Origin: Saprospiraceae bacterium
GTDB taxonomy: Bacteria > Bacteroidota > Bacteroidia > Chitinophagales > Saprospiraceae
Length of the DNA: 64,000 nt
Direction: 5' to 3'
Assembly (NCBI GenBank): GCA_028284395.1
Contig: JANQRV010000415.1
Span: 1-64,000 of the forward strand
Shown one piece after another: positions 57,260 to 64,000 of the stretch. How positions within the stretch are numbered: the first letter of the stretch is position 1; each line of letters opens with the position of its first letter. The notes beneath the pieces were generated by a model. It was not told the DNA's origin. It saw only the letters and a list, made by a program, of their open reading frames with translations, and made no database searches. A program made the translations under genes and the position numbers.

Positions 57260-57852
57260 CAAATACTTGCCCCCAAAACGAAAATATGCCAGATGAGATG
57301 ATGCCACACCCATTTTTCCCGCACATAAAAGAAAACACCGACGGTATACAAAATGCCCCCGGCTACAATTAGAGACCAGGTATAGGTCGGTAGACTGGTG
57401 AAAAAGGACCTGGGCAATACAACCAATGACCACCCCATGGCAATGTAAATGATCAAGGAGAGATATCGAAATCTGCCGATGTAAAATATTTTAAAGAAAA
57501 TTCCGAGAAAGGCTAAAGACCACAACGTTGCAAGCAACAATAATCCACGCTGATCCAAAGCAAAAAAAATGATGAATGGGGTATAACTTCCGGCAATTAG
57601 AAAGTATATGCTAATGTGATCTAAAATCTGTGCTACTCGCTTGATAGACGGCTCTATCAGACTGTGATATAGGGTAGAAGTAACAAATACAGTTAAGAAA
57701 GAGAAACCGTAGATAGAGACACCAATGGTTGCACTCCAACCATTTTGATCCATTGCTACGACTACCAAAATCGGAATGGCAACGATTCCAAAGAGAATCC
57801 CCAGACCGTGAGAAATGCTATTGGCCAGTTCCTGCTTCAGGGCTGTTTCCAT
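57220..57852 (-). CDS. Hemolysin III-family membrane protein
   Basis: 210 residues, seven hydrophobic helices. The family motifs are visible: NSISHGLGILFG in helix 1, STLYHSL and, near the C-terminus, WHHLIWHIFVLGASICHFFAV with its His cluster that binds a zinc ion in AdipoR/hemolysin III proteins. Function in bacteria is unclear. Its C-terminal coding end overlaps the convergent MobA-like gene. Confidence 0.9.
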   Translation of the reverse strand: METALKQELANSISHGLGILFGIVAIPILVVVAMDQNGWSATIGVSIYGFSFLTVFVTSTLYHSLIEPSIKRVAQILDHISIYFLIAGSYTPFIIFFALDQRGLLLLATLWSLAFLGIFFKIFYIGRFRYLSLIIYIAMGWSLVVLPRSFFTSLPTYTWSLIVAGGILYTVGVFFYVREKWVWHHLIWHIFVLGASICHFFAVLFAMLDW

Positions 57853-57882
57853 ATTACTAAGTCAGTTGTATAGTCCAGTAAA

Positions 57883-58983
57883 TTACTTGCCCGCTTTCAT
57901 GAATTCAGCCCCTATCTTATAGGCCAGATTATCCATTTTAGCGCTGCTCAAGTTAACCAAGGTAATCACAATGAGACCTTCCTCTGGGTAAATCAGCATC
58001 ATACTGGTACCGCCGACCGAACCTCCACTGTGTCCATACCACATTTTACCCAATTCGTCTTTGCCTGACCTCCATCCAATACCGTAGTTCGTCAGCTTTC
58101 CATCTGTGGTGCGTTGCGATGAAGTCCATTTCTCAAGCGTGGAAGCCGTTAAAAAACCAGGTTTTGAAAAGGCATGGGCAAATTTTACCACATCTCCTGC
58201 GGAGGATAGAAAGCCTCCTCCAGCCCATTTATAGCTATTGTCTACATTTGGGCAAGCAATAATCTTTTGTTCTTCGTCCAATTGATAATAACTTACTTTA
58301 TTGGAGATGTTCTTGTTAGAGTGTTCAGCAACGGTATTTTTCATTTTTAACGGACCGAAAACGGCTTTATCCATATAGGTCAAGAATTCCTGTCCGGAAG
58401 CTCCTTCGATGGCGGCACTAATTAAGTTCCATCCATAACTGCTGTAGGCGTATTTGCTTCCTGGCTTGAAAATCAAGGGATCATTCTTGAAGATTTCCAG
58501 GCCTTCGCTAACAGTTGCATAGTATTCGTTACTAAGGAATTCACTGCCCTTGTAGTGTCGGATACCCGAGGTGTGTCCGGCCAAGAATTTGAGGGTGATT
58601 GGGTACTTTTTGACCGGAAAATCAGGCACGTATCTTTGTACCGGAACATTCAGGTCGATTTTTTGCAAATCATAAAGTTTGCCCAGTGCTGCAGAAGTAA
58701 AAGATTTTGATATGCTTCCGATGCGGAATTTTGTGCTTAAAGGATCAATCTTACTCTCATTTTCAAGATCGGAGAAGCCAAAGCCTTCCGACCAGACGAT
58801 CTTACCCTTTACTGCGACAGCTACGGCAAGACCGGGGAAGTGGTTTTCGGTGAAGGTTTTTTGAGCAATGGTTCGGGACTGATTAGTAGCTTCCAGGTAC
58901 AGCGGATTATCAATAACTCGGGCCTGGTTGCAACTTGATAGAATCAACAAGTAAATGAGAGGTAGAATAGCAATCTTCTTCAT
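57883..58983 (-). CDS. Class C-type serine beta-lactamase-like lipoprotein
   Basis: 366 residues with lipobox LSSC (Cys18). The Ser-x2-Lys motif is SISK (Ser90, Lys93), the Tyr motif YSSYGWN, and the third motif HSGG replaces KTG, as in many D,D-carboxypeptidase- or esterase-like members of the family. It probably acts on peptidoglycan peptides or esters in the envelope rather than on antibiotics. 30 bp upstream of the hemolysin III gene. Confidence 0.88.
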   Translation of the reverse strand: MKKIAILPLIYLLILSSCNQARVIDNPLYLEATNQSRTIAQKTFTENHFPGLAVAVAVKGKIVWSEGFGFSDLENESKIDPLSTKFRIGSISKSFTSAALGKLYDLQKIDLNVPVQRYVPDFPVKKYPITLKFLAGHTSGIRHYKGSEFLSNEYYATVSEGLEIFKNDPLIFKPGSKYAYSSYGWNLISAAIEGASGQEFLTYMDKAVFGPLKMKNTVAEHSNKNISNKVSYYQLDEEQKIIACPNVDNSYKWAGGGFLSSAGDVVKFAHAFSKPGFLTASTLEKWTSSQRTTDGKLTNYGIGWRSGKDELGKMWYGHSGGSVGGTSMMLIYPEEGLIVITLVNLSSAKMDNLAYKIGAEFMKAGK

Positions 58984-59150
58984 GGTTTTTCGTACTTGGA
59001 CTGGTTGAGAGTAGTGAAATGGGTTTATTCGCTAAATAACAAATATATACACGATCCCCGATAAATTTCGGAATCTACTTGTAAATTGTCCCGTAACGAC
59101 TCATTGCAGGCGGTAGAAAGGTCTTTTTTCTCCCAAAGGCGAGAAATTTT

Positions 59151-59831
59151 TCAATCCTTTAATAAACTACCGTTGTTTAATAACATCCAGTTGCCGTCTA
59201 CGTCCAAATAAGTAGCTTCTGAAAAAACATGCTGAAACGTAAGTTCAAAAAAAGATTGCGTCTGGATTTTATCGGCTTCTTGCCGATAGAGTTTGTTGAA
59301 CAACAGAACACCTTTCGGATGTAGGATCTCTTGAAGTTGGTAGAGGAATTGAATGTTTTCAAATTGTTCCGGAACCTGATCATCCAGGTAAACATCCATA
59401 CAGATCATAGCGTATTGTCTGGTAGTTTGACGGACAAATGAGGCTGCGTCCGTACAGATCATTTCAATGCTAGATTTAATTTCTGGCAATGTGTATTTGT
59501 TGGCCAAATGAATGACCGTTTCATCCTTTTCGATACCTGTAAATTGATATCTGCGATCAAAAACCTTCTCTAAAATCAGAGGTATACTGCCCAAACCGAA
59601 ACCCAGTATGAGTATTTCCTGAGAAGGAAGTCGATCTAGGTCGAGTTGACGAAAGCTTTTGGTGTAATTATCGTATAAGTCACCGAAGGAATAAATAGCA
59701 TTTTCGGTACAAAGCTGGTATCTTCCCCGGCTCAAATGAATGTGCATCTCCTCATTGATTTCGCTGTAAACGGTTTCGATGGGAAAATCAATGAAGTAGC
59801 TGGCGATCATTTTCCAAATTGGCTGCTTCAT
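59151..59831 (-). CDS. Spermidine-synthase-like SAM-fold protein
   Basis: 226 residues. The SAM-binding strand ILILGFGLGSIPLIL and Asp/Glu in GIEKDETVI are conserved, as in the polyamine aminopropyltransferase superfamily. The aminopropyltransferase Asp pair is not fully evident (MICMDVYLDDQVPE may be the region), so activity is uncertain. Its start codon is 23 bp from that of the divergent LOG gene. Confidence 0.75.
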   Translation of the reverse strand: MKQPIWKMIASYFIDFPIETVYSEINEEMHIHLSRGRYQLCTENAIYSFGDLYDNYTKSFRQLDLDRLPSQEILILGFGLGSIPLILEKVFDRRYQFTGIEKDETVIHLANKYTLPEIKSSIEMICTDAASFVRQTTRQYAMICMDVYLDDQVPEQFENIQFLYQLQEILHPKGVLLFNKLYRQEADKIQTQSFFELTFQHVFSEATYLDVDGNWMLLNNGSLLKD

Positions 59832-59854
59832 AGAAAATTTTAAAACTTGAATTT

Positions 59855-60427
59855 ATGAAATCCATACTGGTTTTTTGTGGATCCAAAATGGGGAATGATT
59901 CAATGTACAAAGAAACTGCTTATTTGGCAGGTAAGATCATTGCCGAAAAGGGCGCAGAGTTGGTTTATGGTGGCGGTGGAGTGGGACTGATGGGAGTTAC
60001 TGCTCGTGCTGCCCTTGAACACAATGGTGAGGTAGTTGGCATAATTCCCGATTTTCTAAAGGACATTGAAGGCATCAACCTGGAAATTAAAGCGCTCCAT
60101 TTAGTAAAAAGTATGCATGAGCGTAAACAGAAAATGGCTCAAATGTCAAATGCTGTGCTGGTCCTGCCAGGAGGTTTTGGGACACTCGACGAACTGTTTG
60201 AAATACTGACACTCATTCAACTGAAACAGGGCAGTTGGCCAATTGGTATCCTCAATGTTGGCGGGTATTACGATCACCTGATAGCTCATATGCAGCAGAT
60301 GCGCGAAGCGGGTTTTTTATTCATTCAACCAGATAAACTCTTACACATCAGCGAAGATGTGGAGCAACTAATCTCATTTTTAATGGAGCAACCCGATTTC
60401 GTAAAACGGAACCTCGAGCGATTGTAA
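59855..60427 (+). CDS. LOG-family nucleotide 5'-monophosphate phosphoribohydrolase
   Basis: 190 residues of the TIGR00730/LOG family: GGGGVGLMGVTARAAL and the active-site PGGFGTLDELFE, preceded by MHERKQKM. In plants and some bacteria the enzyme releases cytokinin bases; in most bacteria it acts as a purine nucleotide phosphoribohydrolase. It starts 23 bp from the divergent spermidine-synthase-like gene. Confidence 0.92.
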   Translation: MKSILVFCGSKMGNDSMYKETAYLAGKIIAEKGAELVYGGGGVGLMGVTARAALEHNGEVVGIIPDFLKDIEGINLEIKALHLVKSMHERKQKMAQMSNAVLVLPGGFGTLDELFEILTLIQLKQGSWPIGILNVGGYYDHLIAHMQQMREAGFLFIQPDKLLHISEDVEQLISFLMEQPDFVKRNLERL

Positions 60428-60480
60428 CCGGTGGCCTTAATGATACAAAAAATTTTATTCTGTTTTTTTTGAAATTTATA

Positions 60481-60510
60481 TTGGTGGATTCAATTAAAAA
60501 CCTTAGTTTG
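60481..60510 (+). promoter_or_regulatory. Probable uvrA promoter
   Basis: TTG (60481-60483), 19-nt spacer and TTAGTTTG (60503-60510) resemble the Bacteroidota promoter with a changed first base in the -7 box. Predicted start near 60516, about 50 nt before the ATG. Confidence 0.35.
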
Positions 60511-60564
60511 CCTCTCTTGTTTTGTTAGAAAATGTAGAGGATTCAAAAATTTCTAAGTAAATCC

Positions 60565-63411
60565 ATGGCGAAGAAAAAAGAAGCTGCAGTTCTGGAATTG
60601 GAAGAAAAAGAGCGCTTCAGAAATTCGATTCAAATCAAAGGCGCAAAGTCTAACAATCTAAACAACATTAGTCTTGTTATTCCTAAGAATCAATTGGTTG
60701 TCGTGACGGGAGTTTCTGGTTCCGGAAAATCCTCTTTAACAATGGACACTTTGTTCGCAGAAGGTCAAAGACGATATGTCGAGAGTCTTTCCTCTTATGC
60801 CCGTCAATTCTTGATGCGGATGAAAAAACCGGAGGTTGATTTCATCAAGGGAATTTGTCCCGCTATTGCCATCGAGCAAAAGGTTAGTACGAGAAATGCA
60901 CGCTCCACAGTGGGAACCTTAACTGAAGTATACGATTTTTTGAGGTTGCTATTTTCCCGAATTGGAAAGACAATTTCGCCTATTTCCGGAGAAATTGTGC
61001 GCCGGCACACAGTTACCGATGTTACTGATTTCATCCATGCTTTGCCCGAAGGGACTAAAGTGCAGTTATTTATTCCCCTTCCGCAAAAATACAAGGACCG
61101 AGTGCTGGAGCAGGAGTTTCAGTTGCTGCTCCAGAAGGGGTATACGCGGTTCGTGATGAACAAAGAAGTAACTGATATTGAAGATTTTCTCGGCAGCGGA
61201 AATCCTCTCTTGAAAAAGACGATTAAGGAAGCTGAGAAACAATCCTTACGAATTCTCATCGACCGATTCCTGGTAAAGTATTCGGATGAAGAGAACATCA
61301 AAAGAATCTCCGATTCGGTTCAGACAGCCTTTTTTGAAAGCTGGGGCGAATGTATTGTCAAAGCTGAAGGTGTGGAGCAGGCTAGTTTCAACAATCGATT
61401 CGAACTCGATGGAATGGCCTTTTTAGATCCAACTCCTCAGTTGTTTAACTTCAATAACCCTTATGGTGCCTGCCCGAATTGTGAGGGGTTTAGTAAAGTA
61501 ATGGGAATTGACGAAAAAAAAGTGATTCCTAATCCATCTAAGTCCGTATATGAAGAAGCAATCGCCTGTTGGAAAGGTGAGAAGTATGGACAATGGTTGA
61601 AGGATTTTCTACAAGTAGCTCATCGGTTCAATTTCCCGGTTCATGAGCCCTATCAAAATCTAAGTGACGAGCATAAAAAACTACTGTGGCGGGGCAATGA
61701 TGAATTCTACGGTATTCAGGCTTTTTTTGAGGAACTAGAAGAAAAAACCTATAAAATCCAAAACCGAGTGATGCTGGCTCGTTACCGGGGCAAAACAGAT
61801 TGTCCTGAATGTGAAGGCGGCCGCCTTCGGAAAGAAGCTACCTACGTCAAGGTTGGCGGTAAGAGCCTCCCTGAATTGGTTAAAATGCCGATTGATGAGT
61901 TACTCAGTTTTTTTCAGGGCATTGAATTAACTGAATTTGATCAAAAGGTAGGTAAGCGTTTGCTATTAGAAATTGTCAATCGCCTGGAATTCATGTGCGA
62001 TGTCGGGTTGAGCTATTTGTCTCTTGGGAGGATCTCGGCCACGCTGAGCGGAGGAGAGACCCAACGAATTAACCTAACCCGTACCTTGGGAAGCAATTTG
62101 ACAAACTCCATGTACATTCTCGACGAACCGAGTATTGGACTCCATCCCAGAGATACTAGCCGTCTCGTTAGAGTACTTAAATCTTTGCGCGATCTTGGTA
62201 ATACGGTTATCGTTGTAGAACACGAAGAAGATGTAATCAGCAATGCAGACTTTCTGGTGGATGTAGGACCTCATGCCGGTGTCCATGGTGGAAATATAGT
62301 ATATGCAGGCCCGTATGAAGATATTGATAAAGATGCCGGTGACAGTCTGACCGCTCAATACATGAATGGTGGAATGTCGATCCCAATACCGGCCAAGCGC
62401 AGACCTGCTCGCAAATTCATAGAGGTTATTGGTGCTAAACAGAATAATCTCAAGAACATTGATGTAAGGATTCCGTTGCGAGCACTGACGGTAGTGACCG
62501 GTGTATCGGGCTCGGGTAAGACTACATTGGTAAAACAGATACTTTACCCCGCATTGCTCAAGCATTTAGGAGAGAGTTCCACCCGGAGCCTAGGGCTGCA
62601 TCTGAAATTAGATGGTGCTTTGGATGGTGTTACTCAGGTTGAGATGGTAAATCAAAATCCGATCGGGCGATCCTCTCGCTCCAACCCCGTGACCTACGTC
62701 AAGGCCTATGACCATATTCGCAACTTGATGACCAAGCAGCAACTGGCAAAGATCCGGGGATTTAAACCGAAGCACTTTTCCTTTAATGTCGACGGCGGGC
62801 GTTGCGATACGTGTAAAGGAGAAGGGGAGCAGGTAATCGAAATGCAGTTTTTAGCAGATGTACGCTTGGAATGTGAAGAATGTAAAGGGCAGCGTTTCAA
62901 ACAAGAAGTGCTCGATGTGTTGTATAAGGGGTTAAATATCCATCAAATTCTAAACCTTAGTATTGATGAGGCTTTAGAGTTCTTTTCCGATGCGAAAGAA
63001 GTGGTTGCAAAACTGAAACCGCTTGCCGATGTAGGTTTAGGTTATGTCAAATTGGGGCAATCATCCAGTACTCTTTCCGGAGGAGAAGCTCAAAGAGTCA
63101 AATTAGCTTCTTTTTTGAATAAAGAACAAAAAGGCGAATCTATCCTTTTTATTTTTGATGAGCCGACTACCGGTTTGCATTTTCACGATATCCTCAAACT
63201 ATTGGCAGCGCTGAATGCCCTGGTGGATAAAGGACACTCGGTTCTTGTAGTTGAACACAATATGGAGATTATTAAGTCTGCAGATTGGATCGTCGATTTA
63301 GGTCCCGAAGGAGGAAAACAAGGAGGGCATCTTGTTTTCGAAGGTTTGCCGGAAGATCTAGTGAAAGTCAAGGGGTCTTATACAGGGCAATTCCTTAAAG
63401 ACAAATTGTGA
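60565..63411 (+). CDS. uvrA: Excinuclease ABC subunit A
   Basis: 948 residues, the normal length. Two ABC ATPase halves: Walker A GVSGSGKSSLTMDTL and GVSGSGKTTLVKQ; signature motifs LSGGETQRINL and LSGGEAQRVKL; Walker B YILDEPSIGL and IFDEPTTGL. Zinc modules CPNCEG and CPECEGG in the first half, and CDTCKGEGEQVIEM with CEECKG in the second. UvrA recognises bulky lesions with UvrB in nucleotide excision repair. No uvrB or uvrC here. Confidence 0.98.
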   Translation: MAKKKEAAVLELEEKERFRNSIQIKGAKSNNLNNISLVIPKNQLVVVTGVSGSGKSSLTMDTLFAEGQRRYVESLSSYARQFLMRMKKPEVDFIKGICPAIAIEQKVSTRNARSTVGTLTEVYDFLRLLFSRIGKTISPISGEIVRRHTVTDVTDFIHALPEGTKVQLFIPLPQKYKDRVLEQEFQLLLQKGYTRFVMNKEVTDIEDFLGSGNPLLKKTIKEAEKQSLRILIDRFLVKYSDEENIKRISDSVQTAFFESWGECIVKAEGVEQASFNNRFELDGMAFLDPTPQLFNFNNPYGACPNCEGFSKVMGIDEKKVIPNPSKSVYEEAIACWKGEKYGQWLKDFLQVAHRFNFPVHEPYQNLSDEHKKLLWRGNDEFYGIQAFFEELEEKTYKIQNRVMLARYRGKTDCPECEGGRLRKEATYVKVGGKSLPELVKMPIDELLSFFQGIELTEFDQKVGKRLLLEIVNRLEFMCDVGLSYLSLGRISATLSGGETQRINLTRTLGSNLTNSMYILDEPSIGLHPRDTSRLVRVLKSLRDLGNTVIVVEHEEDVISNADFLVDVGPHAGVHGGNIVYAGPYEDIDKDAGDSLTAQYMNGGMSIPIPAKRRPARKFIEVIGAKQNNLKNIDVRIPLRALTVVTGVSGSGKTTLVKQILYPALLKHLGESSTRSLGLHLKLDGALDGVTQVEMVNQNPIGRSSRSNPVTYVKAYDHIRNLMTKQQLAKIRGFKPKHFSFNVDGGRCDTCKGEGEQVIEMQFLADVRLECEECKGQRFKQEVLDVLYKGLNIHQILNLSIDEALEFFSDAKEVVAKLKPLADVGLGYVKLGQSSSTLSGGEAQRVKLASFLNKEQKGESILFIFDEPTTGLHFHDILKLLAALNALVDKGHSVLVVEHNMEIIKSADWIVDLGPEGGKQGGHLVFEGLPEDLVKVKGSYTGQFLKDKL

Positions 63412-63623
63412 TAGACCCTGATCGACCGATGGCATTGATTGACGGTGCTCATTCAGAACTTGGTTGGAATCCCCTTGCCGGGCTATAAAACACGTACTTC
63501 ATGCCCATTTTTTGCCAATTTTAACATCGTAGGTCTTGCTTACTTATGAAAAATTGACTGCAGCTGGACTTAGATTCCTGGTTTTTCGCCTTCAGCTGAA
63601 AGTCCCAAACAAGTTCTCCGTGA
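63412..63623. other. Intergenic region between uvrA and fabG
   Basis: No coding frame. A loose GACT/AGTC-flanked CAGCTG repeat occurs near 63558-63604; no clear terminator for uvrA was found. Confidence 0.3.
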
Positions 63624-63654
63624 TTTGATTTGTCCCCTGACTTAATTACCTTCG
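63624..63654 (+). promoter_or_regulatory. Probable fabG-like gene promoter
   Basis: TTTG (63624-63627), 19-nt spacer, TACCTTCG (63647-63654) match the Bacteroidota pattern with one change. Predicted start near 63660. Confidence 0.45.
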
Positions 63655-63713
63655 CTCCCTAATTGTAAAATAATGGTCGACCCATTGGGACAATCTTAAT
63701 AAACCAACTCGAT

Positions 63714-64000
63714 ATGAAATTGCTGGAAAATAAAACTGCCCTGGTTACTGGAGGCTCCAGAGGAATTGGGGAAGCAATTGTACGCAAATTTGCAGAACAT
63801 GGTGCCAATGTCGCCTTTACTTATCGTTCTTCCGATGAAAAGGCGAAAAAGATTGTAGCTGATCTCAGTTCAACCGGAGTAGAAATAAGGGCGCTTCAAT
63901 CCGATGCCAGCTCCTATGAGGCAGCGGAGCAGCTGATCAAAGAGGTGTTAGACGTGTTTGGACGAATTGACATTTTAGTCAACAATGCCGGGATAACCAA
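63714..64000 (+). CDS. fabG: 3-oxoacyl-ACP reductase FabG-like (3' truncated)
   Basis: The first 95 codons are inside the window and the frame is open at the right edge. From ATG 63714 it begins MKLLENKTALVTGGSRGIGE: the TGGSRGIG motif is the classical short-chain dehydrogenase NADPH site, and DILVNNAGI follows. FabG reduces 3-oxoacyl-ACP in fatty-acid synthesis; other SDRs share these motifs, and the Tyr-x3-Lys residues are outside the window. Confidence 0.85.
   Translation, partial: MKLLENKTALVTGGSRGIGEAIVRKFAEHGANVAFTYRSSDEKAKKIVADLSSTGVEIRALQSDASSYEAAEQLIKEVLDVFGRIDILVNNAGIT

Overview
The window looks like the chromosome of a member of the Bacteroidota, probably a Saprospiraceae-like marine or freshwater lineage (the family is inferred from overall protein character). 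The evidence is: two type IX secretion (T9SS) substrates, one with a gliding-motility type B sorting domain and one with a type A C-terminal tail; an OmpA/PD40 outer-membrane protein; several lipoproteins with Bacteroidota-style lipoboxes; a LytS-type kinase with a two-component-regulator beta-propeller; almost no Shine-Dalgarno sequences; and several promoters matching the Bacteroidota housekeeping pattern TTTG-N19-20-TAnnTTTG. The window begins inside one gene and ends inside another (a fabG-like reductase). No tRNA, rRNA, insertion sequence, CRISPR array or prophage was seen.

Layout. 1-7.3 kb: an azurin/ThuA fusion protein, then a leftward group of OmpA/PD40 protein, rmlD-like reductase and a large secreted fibronectin-type protein. 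7.3-13.1 kb: D-aminoacylase-like lipoprotein, Nudix hydrolase, TPR protein, nitrilase overlapping a DksA/TraR zinc-finger protein, and two intergenic regions that each look like a small-RNA gene (7714-7864 plus strand; 12657-12828 minus strand). 13.1-21.6 kb: radA, DCC-family protein, a leftward cytochrome c/anmK/SDR operon, an SPFH protein, a fasciclin protein and asnS. 21.7-27.2 kb: a membrane acyltransferase fused in frame to a lipoprotein-like beta-propeller, then a small lipoprotein and an SCO1/SenC copper chaperone; porin-like barrel; small membrane and zinc-ribbon proteins.

27.2-33.3 kb: a tight leftward operon of MazG-like pyrophosphohydrolase, HExxH/VWA protein, MoxR-type AAA ATPase, M28 peptidase and a 592-residue protein of unknown function. 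33.5-42 kb: orphan ExbD, HAD hydrolase, a Met-rich beta-propeller, bacilliredoxin, a secreted M36 metallopeptidase, PepSY and DUF4197 proteins. 42.5-49.6 kb: alpha/beta hydrolase, then a LytTR regulator, a TPR lipoprotein and a 1052-residue sensor kinase that probably work together. 49.6-57.9 kb: HAD and OsmC proteins, then a methionine block (promoter, SAM-I riboswitch, metY, metX) followed by peroxiredoxin, 2-hydroxyacid dehydrogenase, P1 peptidase, MobA-like transferase and hemolysin III. 57.9-64 kb: serine beta-lactamase-like lipoprotein, spermidine-synthase-like protein divergent from a LOG-family protein, uvrA, and the start of fabG.

Most genes are ordinary chromosomal housekeeping or envelope genes. 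The points most worth following are the two small-RNA-like loci, the MazG-VWA-MoxR operon, the acyltransferase/propeller fusion, and the SAM-I leader with its unusually long distance to metY.
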